Shown here: one piece after another, positions 32,721-45,180 of the stretch
Position numbering within the stretch: the stretch's first letter is position 1
Layout: the number at the start of each line of letters is the position of its first letter
Origin: Irpex lacteus
Taxonomy: Eukaryota; Basidiomycota; Agaricomycetes; Polyporales; Irpicaceae
Reading direction: 5' to 3'
DNA length: 64,000 bases
Assembly: GCA_001986395.2 (NCBI GenBank)
Contig: MQVO02000004.1
Coordinates: 1,302,001-1,366,000, forward strand
Program-made: the position numbers and the translations under genes
The notes under the pieces: generated by a model
Seen by the model: the letters and a program-made list of their open reading frames with translations, nothing else
Told to the model about the DNA's origin: nothing
The model's database searches: none

Positions 32721-34127
32721 TTACGGGAATGCTAAGACGTTTCCATCGACCAGACTTGGGAAGTAACTCCTGAGAATCACTTGCTCATCCTCGGTGCATG
32801 ACACTGTCAGGTCAGAGGGCGTTGCCATTGTAAGCTCGATCCTCTCAACTCCCCCGTTCACCGAACGAACCAGCGATTGTACAAACACCTCCCAAAAGAT
32901 CTCCGTTCGTCTATGCTCCGCAATGTAAGGCTGCTTGTACCACCAGCATTCAAGAGACAGCTTGAGCGTTTTGACAGAGGGAGGAAGCGATTGAAAAATA
33001 ACGTGCTGGAGGCCTTGCATGTATGAGATTTCTTGGGGATGCCTCCCTCCAGCATCTCTTGGGAAGTATTTTTCTCCTACAGGCGGAATCTCAATATTAA
33101 GAACTATGCTGTGCATGTTCACAGAAGCGTTAAAGTTTACGGGGGCAATAATGCTCGGGAATTCATCTGAAATCAACGCACGAACCAGGGTCCAGAAAAT
33201 CAGCGAATGTCTTTACTGTGTAACAACAGTGACACGCTTACCGTGATCTGTATACCAAAGGATATCATCACCGTAATGAAATTTGCCCAGTGTGAGGAAT
33301 TCCAAACTAGGGCCAAGATATTCAAGCAAATGGGATAGCGATGATGTATCGTCGGCACAGAGATCGGGTAGATGAAGAGCACGAAGATAATGCGCTGGTA
33401 TATACTCCAGAATGCGGAAGGGATTTTCGGAGGCCAGTATGCCAGTGACAATGGTCACCGCTCGCACGGGTGGGCAAACGACACCGTCAATGGGGCTATT
33501 CCCATCCCACGGAATACGATCGAGAGTAAGATGTGTGATTTCTCCAAACAACGCGCAGATGGAGTACAAACATGTACACGTCGTCGAGGCCAATTGAACA
33601 GAGTCATACGAGAAATCGATGAAAAGCTCTGGTAAGCCAGGAAGGATAGGACGCACATCGCATGAATTTGTATCAACTGATACGGCCCAAAGGCTCAATT
33701 TGTGGAGATTCTTCAAAGGTTTTAACGTTTGCACGAACTCCCCGTACGAGAAGCATGGCAATTCTGAGTTCAATTCAGCTTGCAGGTGGTTCGCGCGCAA
33801 GGACAGGCTCCGGATACACGAAGGAATGGTACTACTTTCCGCGAAGTAGGACCCAATGTCTTCCATGGACGTGACAAAGCGATAGAAAGACCGGTCTCTT
33901 CGCTTTTGAGCTTCGTGTCGTAGCCCGGCCTCATTGTCCAGATTGTCAACGAAAACAAAGGTGACAAATTTGAAGAGGTAGGGGTATGATATGTACTTGA
34001 ATTCCTTGGAAACCGATGCACACGCCTTAAGTGTACTTCGCCAGCCGTCACCTGGTGGTAGGGCGTAAACATGCGAAACGATACACTCGTAGAGTTCGAA
34101 GGGCAGCGGCACGGGATTGGCAGTCAT
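32721..34127 (-). CDS. F-box-like / leucine-rich-repeat-like protein, basidiomycete type
   Basis: Two exons (33242-34127 and 32721-33166) give 443 aa in one frame. The start is ATG at 34127. The N-terminus, VPLPFELYECIVSHVYALP followed by LKACASVSKEFKYISYPYLF, matches the pattern of degenerate F-box domains common in large agaricomycete families (LP-E+++-I+ ... L-ACA-VS+-F). The rest is a run of spaced leucine/hydrophobic strands (RSLSLRANHL, LHKLSLWAVSV, LTLDRIPW, LRALHLPDLC, LEFLTLGKFH) like irregular LRRs. No transmembrane or signal segment. Probable role as an SCF ubiquitin ligase substrate receptor is inferred from the fold only; the substrate is unknown. Divergent from the DUF4211-type gene with 383 bp between start codons. 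Confidence 0.65.
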
Positions 34128-34510
34128 GATTTGGGTCGAAATCTGTATGCAATGTAAGCTCTAATGCCTCTAGTCATCTCAGACGATTTTACTCAACGAA
34201 GAGGGTGAGGCGGGTAACTTGAAGAGGTCGACGTTGAAATAGTTGCACTGGCCACACTCCGGGCGGGCGGCGATGGATGTACAGCACTCCCTATTTATTA
34301 AATACTGGATAATTGAATTTGTAAATAATAGCCAGTATAATACTAAGTGCGCGATTTAGCTTAACGTCTGCGCGTCATCATAAATAAACGCGAAAACTGA
34401 CCGTGATGGTACCGGTCACACCGTGTTCTGAAGGTAAACATTAACCACAACGACAACATTCTTCTAATATCAATAACCACTCTTTTATATCTCTTCTCAA
34501 GCACAGTACG
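34128..34510. promoter_or_regulatory. Divergent promoter between F-box-like and DUF4211-type genes
   Basis: 383 bp between two start codons that point away from each other. AT-rich in the middle (about 34,290-34,350). It must supply both promoters; no specific factor site is claimed. Confidence 0.5.
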
Positions 34511-36426
34511 ATGCCAAAAGCTCGCGCAACTCTCAAGCAAAAAACTCTGCACGACTTCGTCGAGGCTAATTCACCCACACATCGTAATCGCACAGAGGCA
34601 GAGCTGCCCCCATCGAGCAGCCCTGTTCAGCGGGCACCACGACGACGCAACGCAAAAGCCAAGGGTAAAGCACCGTTGAAACCCAAGTTTGCCTCATCAC
34701 CTCCTCGTAGGAATGACGAAGGAAGCGGATCGGATGGTGGTGGGAGCACTAGCAGCGATGTTGGTGCTATTGGATTCGAGCCCAAAGTAATCGCGGTGAG
34801 CTCCAGCTCGGACGAAGAAGACCTGGTCACATCACCTCGCAGGCCTCTTGCCTCGCAGAGAAAGGCTCGCAATAGGCTAGCAGAGAGTGCAGAAGGCAGT
34901 CCCATAGCCATCGAAAGTGACAGCGATGGTCCACAGCATGTCGGTGTGCCCGTCACTCGCAATAAGAATGGTGCTGCGACGGACAAACGTAGACATAATG
35001 CGATACAGGATAGTGACGAAGACAAGGATGAGGAGCCCCAGCCTCGCAGGCGTAAGCTCGTGAAGGGGATCAGACCACCTACTCCTAAGGAGCACGACTC
35101 AGATCTCCTAGAGGAAGTAGACTCCAATGGTGAGTTGTTTAAATATCACATGAGGGAAGACTCGAATTTTAGCAGAAATCATCGAGAACCGCTTCCGCGC
35201 TCGCGGCAAGAAATCTGCATTTGAAAAGAACTTGGAGAGACTGAAACGTGAGGCCATAGAGTTCTGCTACTTATATGCTTGTGAGGCGCTGAGTATGCCA
35301 TACAGAACGCAAATTAAAACAAACGAAAGCAACTCTTGAGTCTACAGCATCCGAGTCCGAAGAGGACGAGGAGTCTGAAGAGAACGACAAGCCGTTCGAT
35401 GGTGCAAGGCCTCACACTGGCGACGACTCAGATGCCTCGGTATTTGAGGATGAAGGACTTAGTGGGTTCATTGAAGAGGACAGCGTGAATGCTATTGCTC
35501 CGGAGCTCCCTGCTGAGTTCAGCATGAACACGTATCAGGACCTCATGCACCACTTCAAGATAATTTGTCAGCTGTTCGTGCATCTCGCTGTCCAGGACCC
35601 AGAAGATCGGCAGCCCTTCATGGAACAGAGTCTGAAAGGTAATTGCATTGTTTATGGTTTGAAGACAGTAGATGCTGAACATCATTAGACCAATACTTCT
35701 CCGTACCGTTGCAGATCGCGCGACGCAAACTGGACGGCATGAAGGACTCCAGCGTGACATCTTCCGTATGGAAGACGTCATTCAAGAAACCGTTAGAGAC
35801 GTATCCGGACTTTGAAACGATTCAGATGGACTTCGCCAGCCCAGGCTGTGATGCGTGCAATCTCGGAGGCAGGCTGTCGACGATAATTGGGAGGGTGAGC
35901 GGCGAGCCGTATGATAGGACTACTTTTGAGGTGACCGTCTTATCTACCGCCAGTTTCCAACAACTCACGTTAACCCCAGCCACTTGGATCCGATGAGTCT
36001 TCCAGCAACAGTGAGGAGGAGGAGGAAGATGAGCCGAAAGTCAAGAAGGAGTTCAACTTGGGGCGATTCTGTGCTCGCCGGACCCGTGTTTTCCACAAGT
36101 TTACACACTGGGAGGTAGATCTTACTAGTTGCCTTCTAATCAATTGTGCTTCTCATTACTGTTTCCCTTTGCAGTACGCTCTATTCAAGTCATTGTCACA
36201 AGAAGTCGAAGACCTCAAAAACAGATCCACGAAACGGCGCGTCTTCGTACCTGTTGCCTTTGCGGGCGGTGCTAAACCACCGGACGACCTCTCTGACGCG
36301 GATGGCATTATGAATTGGCTCGATGAACGTGGAGTTATCAGTTCTGAGTGGCATAAGATCAAGGAAATGATGGACAACGCTACCAACTTGGAGGTTGCGT
36401 CCAAGCGTGGGGATGATGTCGATTGA
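34511..36426 (+). CDS. DUF4211-type nuclear protein
   Basis: Starts at ATG 34511 with KARATLKQKTLHDFVEAN, a short motif like the PCNA-binding or N-terminal boxes seen in chromatin proteins. It is followed by about 200 residues of disordered basic and acidic sequence with Ser-Asp/Glu runs (SSSSDEEDL, SDEDKDEEPQ) and RRRK clusters that look nuclear. The C-terminal half, over several short introns, is globular: GLSGFIEEDSVNAIAPELPAE, then MHHFKIICQLFVHLAVQ, ARRKLDGMKDSSVTSSVWK, CDACNLGGRLSTIIGRVSG, GRFCARRTRVFHKFTHWE, and NWLDERGVISSEWHKIKEMM. This block corresponds to the fungal DUF4211 family. Cys pairs (CDAC) may bind metal. The molecular role is not known. Confidence 0.75.
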
Positions 36427-36905
36427 GGGGGATAGGTTGAGGGTGGACCTGGGTGGTCATGGCTGCTTTTTGTAACTTGTAATACCGTGCTTTTATCTAC
36501 GCGAGATGATGACGCATTTAGTGCGCGAAAACATTCTCCTGCATAATCTTGCTTTTGGATTCCTATACGCGCTTACGAAAGCGCTAACGTGTTTGCTCGT
36601 TCTTTCACCCTCTCACCTTCCATCGTTTCACTCAGCTCTGATTTGAACGTTAGCTCGATACAATACATGGCTTCAAAGTGGGAGCAAGGCTTGCTGTGCG
36701 CTTTCGAGTATTGAGTATCATTGGGCGCCTGAAACGCGCTCATGTCATGTACCACTGGTTTCGGGCGGCCTCTGTAATACTCACCTACAACCGCGACTAT
36801 GACCATATTAGCCTGAGCCCTGCTCTCGCTCAAAGTTAGTATACCATACGTTGGTGTCACTATTATAACTGATGTGCAATCACCAGAAGACTTTGAGCCG
36901 CAACC
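36427..36905. other. Intergenic stretch upstream of the C1-finger gene
   Basis: About 480 bp between the DUF4211-type stop and the next start codon on the same strand. It holds the 3' end of one gene and the promoter of the next. No other feature seen. Confidence 0.5.
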
Positions 36906-39900
36906 ATGGCCAGCTTGCGGATAGACACTGGATTAGCCAAGGAAGCTGGTGAACCAGCGCAAGAAATCCGCACACCCACCACACCCAAAACTAGGGAAAG
37001 AGTCATCAATACCACTAATGCGCTGCTACCTCATATACGCCGTGGAAACAGCGATAAATCACCTCTTGCCGCCAGTAATTCTGAGACTCTGCAACAAACT
37101 CTCAAGGCTCGCCATGAATCCAAGAAGCTGCTTGCGACGTCATTGGACCGCTTACGAAGACGCCAGATGCCTCCGCCAGCCAATATAGAGCAAACTAATA
37201 GTCGTACTGAAGCCCCGCGTGGTCTCGGACAGGTTGTTAAATCGTTCTCGAATAGAGGGAGAATGGGTAGCGTCGATATCACTGGAGAAGGCGGTATACG
37301 TCGAAGCAAGACAGTCATAGACGATAGCGATGATGAAGAAGCGGATAATGCTGCGTTCTACACGGACGAGACGTGTGATTATATGTTCCAACTACGGGAC
37401 GTCTTGAAGGTATCATTATCTCGTGGCTGGGATGTATTCAGCCCTGAGTATGTCATGTCTGTCGGTCCATTATGTGATTAAATGTACTAATGTAAGTTGC
37501 AGTGACTCAACGGACGGGCCACTGCGTCAGGACTCCTCCTCTTCCGATAGGCGTTGGCGTCGAAGACGAACAGCATCTCAGCTCATGCGCAGCTCGAGGT
37601 CTCGCTCACGTTCAGCATCCCCAAGCCGAGATGCCCCTCCTCAACGCGTGGAACTATGGGACGAATGCCTAGCGATCCTGACCTCTGTCATTGAGGAAGA
37701 TTGTCGATTTGAAGTACGCTATCCTCGGCCTATGCGGCCTGCGAATGCGTTGCAAGCTGTTACTCTTGACGTTGCCCAACTTCTCCTCTACACTCGCAGA
37801 TACGATCCGCGTTCTACGGTTCAAGTTGGTTTTGTGGTCCTTCCCGCGTTTAAGACGTTCAAATCTGACTTGTACACACGTCTGATTGCGTTTTTCGACG
37901 AGGGTGTCATCGGATGGATGCTTCACGAGTTGGGCAAGGTGCAAGGCAAAGGACTACCTGCTCAGGCCGACGAAGCTGCCGGTACGTACATACGGGCTCA
38001 TGACCAGCGTGTACTCTAACTTCATAGAGTTTCTTAGATCCCACGGAGACGAATCCTATAGTAGCTATCACTGTTGACGAGGTTGCCGATGATTCGCCTA
38101 TTACTGGCGAGAAGTGGCGAAAATGGTCTTTGGCTGGTGCAGAGGACTCCGGTATCAAGCCTGCGAACGCGCCACATCAAGACCTTGCTGTATACCATCT
38201 AACATCACTCATTCAGCCTGTTCTGGGAGCCATCTTTGAGCACGTTGAAATCCTGACACCGAGCATAGCAACCACACAGCGCTTCAATAGGTTTTTCGAC
38301 CACCTACTCCAGCGCAAACCAGATACTTACTTGGATCTAATGGGCATAGCTGCCTACGACACGTCAAAAGCAAGGTTCGTTGCGGTGAGCCTTCTGGCAA
38401 CCTACTGGCCGAAGGCTGTTGGCCACGCAGTCATCAGCAAGCCCATTACCATCTCTCGCCCCTCAGACCCTACTAGAGCAGACGGCCCACGTGCCAGCAT
38501 AAGTCGTATCAAGTACTCCCAAGAGCACCCCTACGATCACCAATTTGTCCCTTGGCAGTTCCGTCTTCCATCCATGCCCACGATGTTCGAGACCTTCGCA
38601 CCGAACCGCTGCAGAGTCTGCTCGGATTCGATAGAAGGATTTGGCCTTCTATGCCCTTTCTGCATGTGCGCTGTCCACTTTGACTGTTACGACTATCCTC
38701 AGGGAAGCGTACTTACTGAATACTCGCTTCAGTCCGATCCAGAAATGCGGAAAGTTGCCATCCACAGGTTTAGCCATGTCCTTTCTCACAGGCAAGGTCA
38801 GACTGCGCATACGATTCGCAAGGACCAACACGAATTTCGAGCAGTCAACATATTCAACCTCTCCCTCTGCTTCATCTGTCACAAGCCATTGTGGGGGAAC
38901 GTGTCGCAGGGTATGAAGTGCGGCGCATGCGACCACTTCGCCCACACCCCCTGTCTTGCCAACGCTGATCCCGTCGATATGGGGAGATGCCGCTCAGGTG
39001 TCGTCGACTCTTCCTCCGTGACGATCTCGTATTCCACCCTACGCAGTAGCTTTGCAGAATACTACCGCGACATGCTATTAACGGAGAACGACCTCCCAGG
39101 AAAGTCTTACGAAGAGCTGTCGATTCTCTACGGAGTCTTATGGACACAATTGCACATATTGGAGAATGGTGCTGCACTGGGCTCTATCCATCTGGAAGGG
39201 ACTGGTGATGAAGAAAAGACTTTGGAGGGGTTTGAGCTGCACTACATCGTCAAGCTCCTAGAAGCATACTTGACATCTCGGCTTCTATACGTTTCAGGTG
39301 GACTGCATGACTACTTGGTCGAAAACAAGCAACGTGCAGCAGACTGTTGTTTCTTCTTCGACTGGAACGCTTTGGCGTTTGTTGCGAGCATAGCAAAGTC
39401 GCCTCAGACTCCCGAAGACGAGGAATCAGAGTCCTCGGCGTTGCTCACAGTGGGCCAAATCACATCAATGCCTGGAGACGAGCCGCAGGAAGCGTCACAC
39501 ACCTATGAGATCATGACATTGGCCCATCTTCGAGATCGACTGGGAGCAGCAATCCACGTTGCCTCTGATCGTGCAGCGGAACTGCTGCTAATGCATATGC
39601 ACCACCTGGGGTTACTTAACCGTTGCGATTTCGGAGGGGCTCTCTTCGCAGACGGGTTCTCAGGTCGGCAGGCTGAATGCTGCTTCCCACTTCCATTCGG
39701 CTTCGACGTGAGTGTCGAGGTGGAGACTTTGGTTTGTACCATTGAGTCGTGTCTCAAAGATATCGACATCTCTGTCAATGAGATAGGATTCCTTCTCCTC
39801 GTTAGACGGTTCTGGCCAAATGGAATGCTACTGGGATACACCTTCCGCAGACTTTCCAGGACCATTATTCGGTGGATACTTTCTGAGGTAGGATATCACC

Positions 39901-42900
39901 TATTTCGTGTCGTCGCATAGTGATATTTGCTTATGTTACACACATAGGACACCAATTTGGCCATCATTTTGAGGGACTACGTTGCTCGAGGACGGAACCT
40001 ACCCGGAGTGCGCTCTGGCGAACCCCAAGCCTGGCCCATAGAATCTCAGTCAAGACCTCACGCAACGCCAGCTGCAAGTAATGGAGGTGACTATGTTGCA
40101 GGAAGACGTGCATTGCTGCAGCGTTATGCTGCGCCGTGGATGCTAGCTTTACACGATCTTGACATCGATGCATATGGTAAGCTCGTGTTTGAGCTGGCGT
40201 GCGAGCACGCGGAAGAGGCCAGCTTCCACGACGACTATTTTCTTGGGTCCGGCGGGAGAACATCCGTAAGAACACTTCCCACCACTGGTAACACGCTTAC
40301 TCATGGAATGACATCCTCAGAAATCTAGCAACATATCAGACCTCATACTGAAAATCATCATCAAGCTATCTCAAGCATCTCTGGGCTTCACTGTGTTCGA
40401 TGACCTCTTTGAGGCATGGCTAGAACATGTGCAAGATGAGGATTTCTGTCAGGTTGGATATCTACATTTGCATAAGTGTGAGGATTACTTACCATAGATG
40501 TAGCCGATAGCATCTCTCCCGCGTCTCTTCACGAGAGAGGACGGTTCCCAGCGGTCCAGTATAATTACGGACTCTCGCTTGACCATGGGAGATCTTTCCG
40601 TCTTGGGTAACATCAACCCCCTGCAAAAACTTATCACCATAGCTTTTGCAAACGCCGAGGGCTTTCGCAGGGGACTATCATGGCTCTGCCTGTTTGCATC
40701 GTCCGGGGTTGATATACCGCTTGCAACATTCCTTGATTTCGCCACGAAGGCTGCTCGTTTTCAGATGAACCTGAAGGAGTGCACGGCCCTTATCACAGCT
40801 GCGCTCTACTCAACTTGGTTGAGGTCCATCGGCCGCCATGAACTGCAAGCCATGGTTGCCACTTTACTCACACACTTAGAGCTTCATATAGTACAGAACG
40901 TGCAGTCTGGCGAAGCTTTCGAGGATACGTGAGTACGATTCTGCTCGCAGGATATGTGTATTGATGAGCTCCATCAGGTTGCGCTTCATCCGTCTCTGCC
41001 TTGCGGTATGTTTGCTGCTGTATGGGTGTGAAAGACAGTATCTCCTCTCCCACGAGATGATTCTACAGGAAGAGATCAAGAATCTACCGTCGAGGTATGG
41101 ATCATCCACATACCTGTACTGCTACATTATCCTCATGCTTTGCAGACGGAAGTCTGGTACACGCGCCTCTGCCATCTCAGACCCTGTTATCATCGATGCG
41201 AGAATCATGACCAACCTCACATCTCTGCTTAAACAAGACCAGGACGAGCTAGCGAAGCTCATCGTTCAATTTTTGCATGCATTCGTATTCGAGGCATCGC
41301 TGGTCGAGTCATACGAGGCCGACAACTTCATACTGCGTAACAGCGACACATTGGCTGCTTGGTAAGTTGTCCTTGTTTCCATGTAATACCTATTAACGAT
41401 CTACATGTAGTGTCTGGGAATCATACGCTATACAGATCCCGAAGCTGTCTTCAATACGGGCGTCATTGTTGGTTCGTGTATTGGCTGTGGATGCCCAACC
41501 ATTTCACAGGCTCCTCGACGACATGCTTCGAACTCAGCCAGATTGGGAGACTAGGTACTACCGATTATGTTCGTTCCCCATATCTGCGGCTCATTTCTAC
41601 ATAGGATGCATGGTGCATTGCGGCTTTTTCGGATGATTCTCGATGTGATCAACCCTGCGTTTAACGTTGAGGACCATCAATGGAGACCTAGTGTAATTGA
41701 TATTTTCCTTGCGTTCTTCACGTTAATCTGGCAGGATGAAAAGGTGAGCTCATATTCTTGACATGGGGCACTCGATGATTACCTTTCGACGTTCATTATC
41801 AGGAAGAGGTTCGTGTAGCTGTCGATGCATGGGCACAAACCTTGCTGCCCGCACATGTGGCAGCTATCGCGCAGTGCTGGAACGAAGCTCTCGGGAAAGC
41901 TCCTATAACCGAGCGCCTTAGACTTGTCAACTTTCTGTTACACCTCCGTAACAATTTTCCGAAGTGGAGAGGTACAGTACACCATCGGTATTTTATTGTG
42001 TTTGCTGACGATGTGCAGTCCTCGAATGGGAGACGATCATGGAGACATTACGGGAGAACGACTTCCTCCGTAAGAACGGGGATGATGAGGAAGGAGCGGC
42101 CGGGGCTCATTTGGTAAGTTTTTATTTGGTGAAGTGAAACTACCTATATCTAACACTATACAGTCGTTTTATGGTTTGCCCTCCGCTGGCGCCGATGCAA
42201 GCTCTTCTAGCACGGATCCGGAACATGCACTATTGAGCGTGAGGAAAACACACTCAGTCTTGTCCCAGATACTGAAAGTTTGGCTAGGTCACCCTCGTGT
42301 CCTTAGGTCTGCGGATGATCGCTGATGGCATTGAAGTCGATGTTTTTTCTCTTCTAAGGTTAAAGGAGCAGGTCCTTGGTGTGACTGGCTTCCAAAACGT
42401 AACTTTGATTCCCTCCGCCACTGGCCACACCTTCCATGTGCAATTTGGTGGCATCAGAACGGTTTCCCGCTGGGCAGACCCCTGCATTGCCGACTTGATG
42501 GTGGTCTTGGATTCGTCTCAGCCGTATACAATATCTTGCGCGGAGATGGGAGGTCCTTTTATTGGCGATGATGCCCCGTGGTCGCTACTCATTGGATCAC
42601 CGTTCATCGACGTGGTACTCGGCATCTTTATCAATGCAACAAGCCTCACCTCGCTCGCACCTCTTACCTTGAAGAATCTATTGCAGTGTCACATGATCAT
42701 TGTGCAGAAGCACGACTTCGAGAGCAAACCGCTGAAGCACCTCCAAGCGGATCTACGTGAATCTGCCCGTCGGCTTCTGGCATTGGTTGTGGATCGTCAA
42801 TATCTGAGCTTGGAGCAGCGCCAGCTGGCACTTTCGGCAATTCGCCTGTTCACAACGCGCTGGCCCAATATCATTGGCACATTGATCTTGTATGTCTTCC

Positions 42901-44948
42901 ATGTTCTCGTTTCGTCTGGGTCGGAAAAGACTGAATAGGGCTCACAGCGAAGTTGTAGAAGAATTAGCAAAGATGCTGGTAACAATGGGCTACAAACAAC
43001 ATCCTGATGACGCGCTAGTAGTCCAAGAACGAGTCTTTTTGGGTGAAATCATGAACACGTAAGGCGCGCTTCGCCAAATATTGCTCAAACACTGAACCCT
43101 TTGTATCACAGATTTTACGGCCGAGGGATGCTTCAGACGTTGTTTAAGGTGTGTACGTAGCTCTTTTTACGGCGTCTACGTTACTAATGTCACGTAGAAA
43201 CCTTTGGACGACGGTTTCTTCGAGGTCCTCCGTTGGATTCTAGAATCATCCTCTCGTACAATCACAACAGGCCCGTGGGTTGGTAGCCTTCCGGAAGTGT
43301 TGTTGCACGACACTCTCTCCCGGTTGAACAACGGCGACTTGAATCCCGTCAGTGTTCTGTTCACAAATGTCAGCAAATACTGCGACATTGTGCACCATAC
43401 TGGGTTTACTGCCCCTCTTTTCCAGTGTATGTGTGACTTTCTTCAGATGTAGCTTCTCTGACCAATCGTATCCAGTTGTCGGATTGTCATTGACTTCTAT
43501 CGCCCAAAGGGTTGTCGATGCTACCGGCGACATCGTCAACTTCAGCCCCTTGATAATGCTCTGCGCTACTCTCATACAACACAATAAAGCCCAGAGTCGG
43601 GTGAGTCATTATCCCATCTATAATGGAAAGTCAGCTCAGATGAACTACTGTCGCAGGATTTCCTACCATACACGGAGACTCTACTACGCGTTGTAGTGAC
43701 GAAGGCAGGTATTGACGAGCCTAGTATATGTCGCTTGCTCCATATTACCGGCTCGTTGTTCCGCAAAATCGAACCTCGGGAGCAAGCATTTCTCTCTAAT
43801 CATGTGCTGGTGACCTTTTTGCATACCGTGGCTGAAGCACTGTCTGGAAAGCTGCGTACTGCGCCGTCGACTTTGGCGGCATCAGTGCAGGTGAGTTCTC
43901 GTGTAAAACAACGGCTGCATTAGAAGTGACGATGTCAACAGGCTATTACGGCAAGCATTAGCCCGACCTGTATCCCAATAGAGAGATTCGTCATCTTTGC
44001 GGAAGATGGGATGCAATACCTATGGAATTACAGCACAGCGAACCCCATGTATCAGGATTTCGTAGCATGCCAGGGTGTAGCGAATCTTGTGCTTCATGCA
44101 GCTTCGCACCGACCACAGCTCGTCGAAATCCTTTGCGTGAGTATGACCCTCCCACCTACGAGACACTTCATACTGATTGTTCGTGTTTAGCAACAAGGGT
44201 CGCTGGATATCAGGACCTGGAACCTGATTCTTCTGGCGGCCATTCGTCGAAACAACGGATCGACCAAACAGCTACTCAGCCAGTTCCGAAGCTTCACTCG
44301 GGTATACCACGCATCGCTGAACCAAGCGGATGTCGCCATTAGCAGGGCGTATATAGCTGTGAAGCTTTGGATCCTAGCTGTGAAATTATCGGCGGCATCT
44401 GACGACGAGGACGTGAATGAACTTCCTGAACAAACCGATGTCGAGAATACTACAATGATGATGGTCTGGAGCGAGCTGTGGCCGCCATTGGAAGCTGTTG
44501 TGACATCTCTGGAGCAACACGGCTCGTCTTCTAATCTACTGGTACGCACTTCATTTTGGTGGTGACTAGATATCCTTTATTGAGAATCAATTGCAGGCCT
44601 TGACGCTAGGCTCGATAGCCGATCTTATTCTCTTCGTTCATCAAACGCAGACGGTAATATCTCTTGAGCGCACATCTCACATAGAGATTCTTCATCGCCT
44701 TCGAAAGACGGCTCGACTAGTTCCCAAGGTTAGTGAACAATCTTAGCATGTCTGTGATTAGTTTTCTCACTTCTCCGTAGATCAACCGTGTTTTACAGGC
44801 CATGTCAGCACCACCCGTCGAGGCTACCCTCGACTCACGTGTCTCTCAAATAGCGGCGGAGCTGGAAGCCGAGGAGAAACTCGAAGTCGCGAAATGGCAG
44901 GAAAACGCGAGGGCTACTTCGGACAGAGGTCGAAGGACTGCCAGCTAG
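36906..44948 (+). CDS. Giant C1-zinc-finger, HEAT-like protein; UNC79/UNC80-like candidate
   Basis: A single long gene with about twenty exons, coding roughly 2,200-2,300 residues; start ATG 36906, stop TAG 44946-44948. The N-terminal ~250 residues are Ser/Arg-rich and disordered. A first Cys/His cluster (CRVC, CPFC, HFDC) lies at about 38,610-38,695. A second, at about 38,829-38,985, follows the C1 (phorbol-ester/DAG-type) spacing closely: H-X12-C-X2-C-X13-C-X2-C-X4-H-X2-C, with a longer final spacing. The rest is long runs of amphipathic helices with no enzyme motif, resembling HEAT/armadillo scaffolds. The segment before the fingers, SLLATYWPKAV, recalls from memory the YWP region of animal UNC79. 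UNC79 and UNC80 are scaffold subunits of the NALCN cation channel, and fungi carry the related Cch1 channel. The C1 finger is well supported; the UNC79/80 link is a hypothesis. Convergent with TRS120 (232 bp). Confidence 0.6.
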
Positions 44949-45180
44949 TATATTCCAACCCATCGGATGAACCCAAGCTTCCCACTGATGTAGCTTGGAC
45001 GCAGTCGTATATCGCTTACACAGCGATGGACAACTTTCATGCTCCTTGGACATTCGCTACATGTATATTCTTGCACACACTTAATTTATTCTGCGATACA
45101 GTACAGAGAAGCGACGCACCTAACAGATGACTTTCGCTCAATACACACAACGGAAACAACAATATATAAATCACAATAAA

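Noticed and set aside
20195..45130. Secondary-metabolite or mating-type cluster around STE11 or the glucan synthase
   Set aside because: Neighbouring genes are unrelated housekeeping functions; no homeodomain, pheromone receptor, polyketide or peptide synthase gene was seen.
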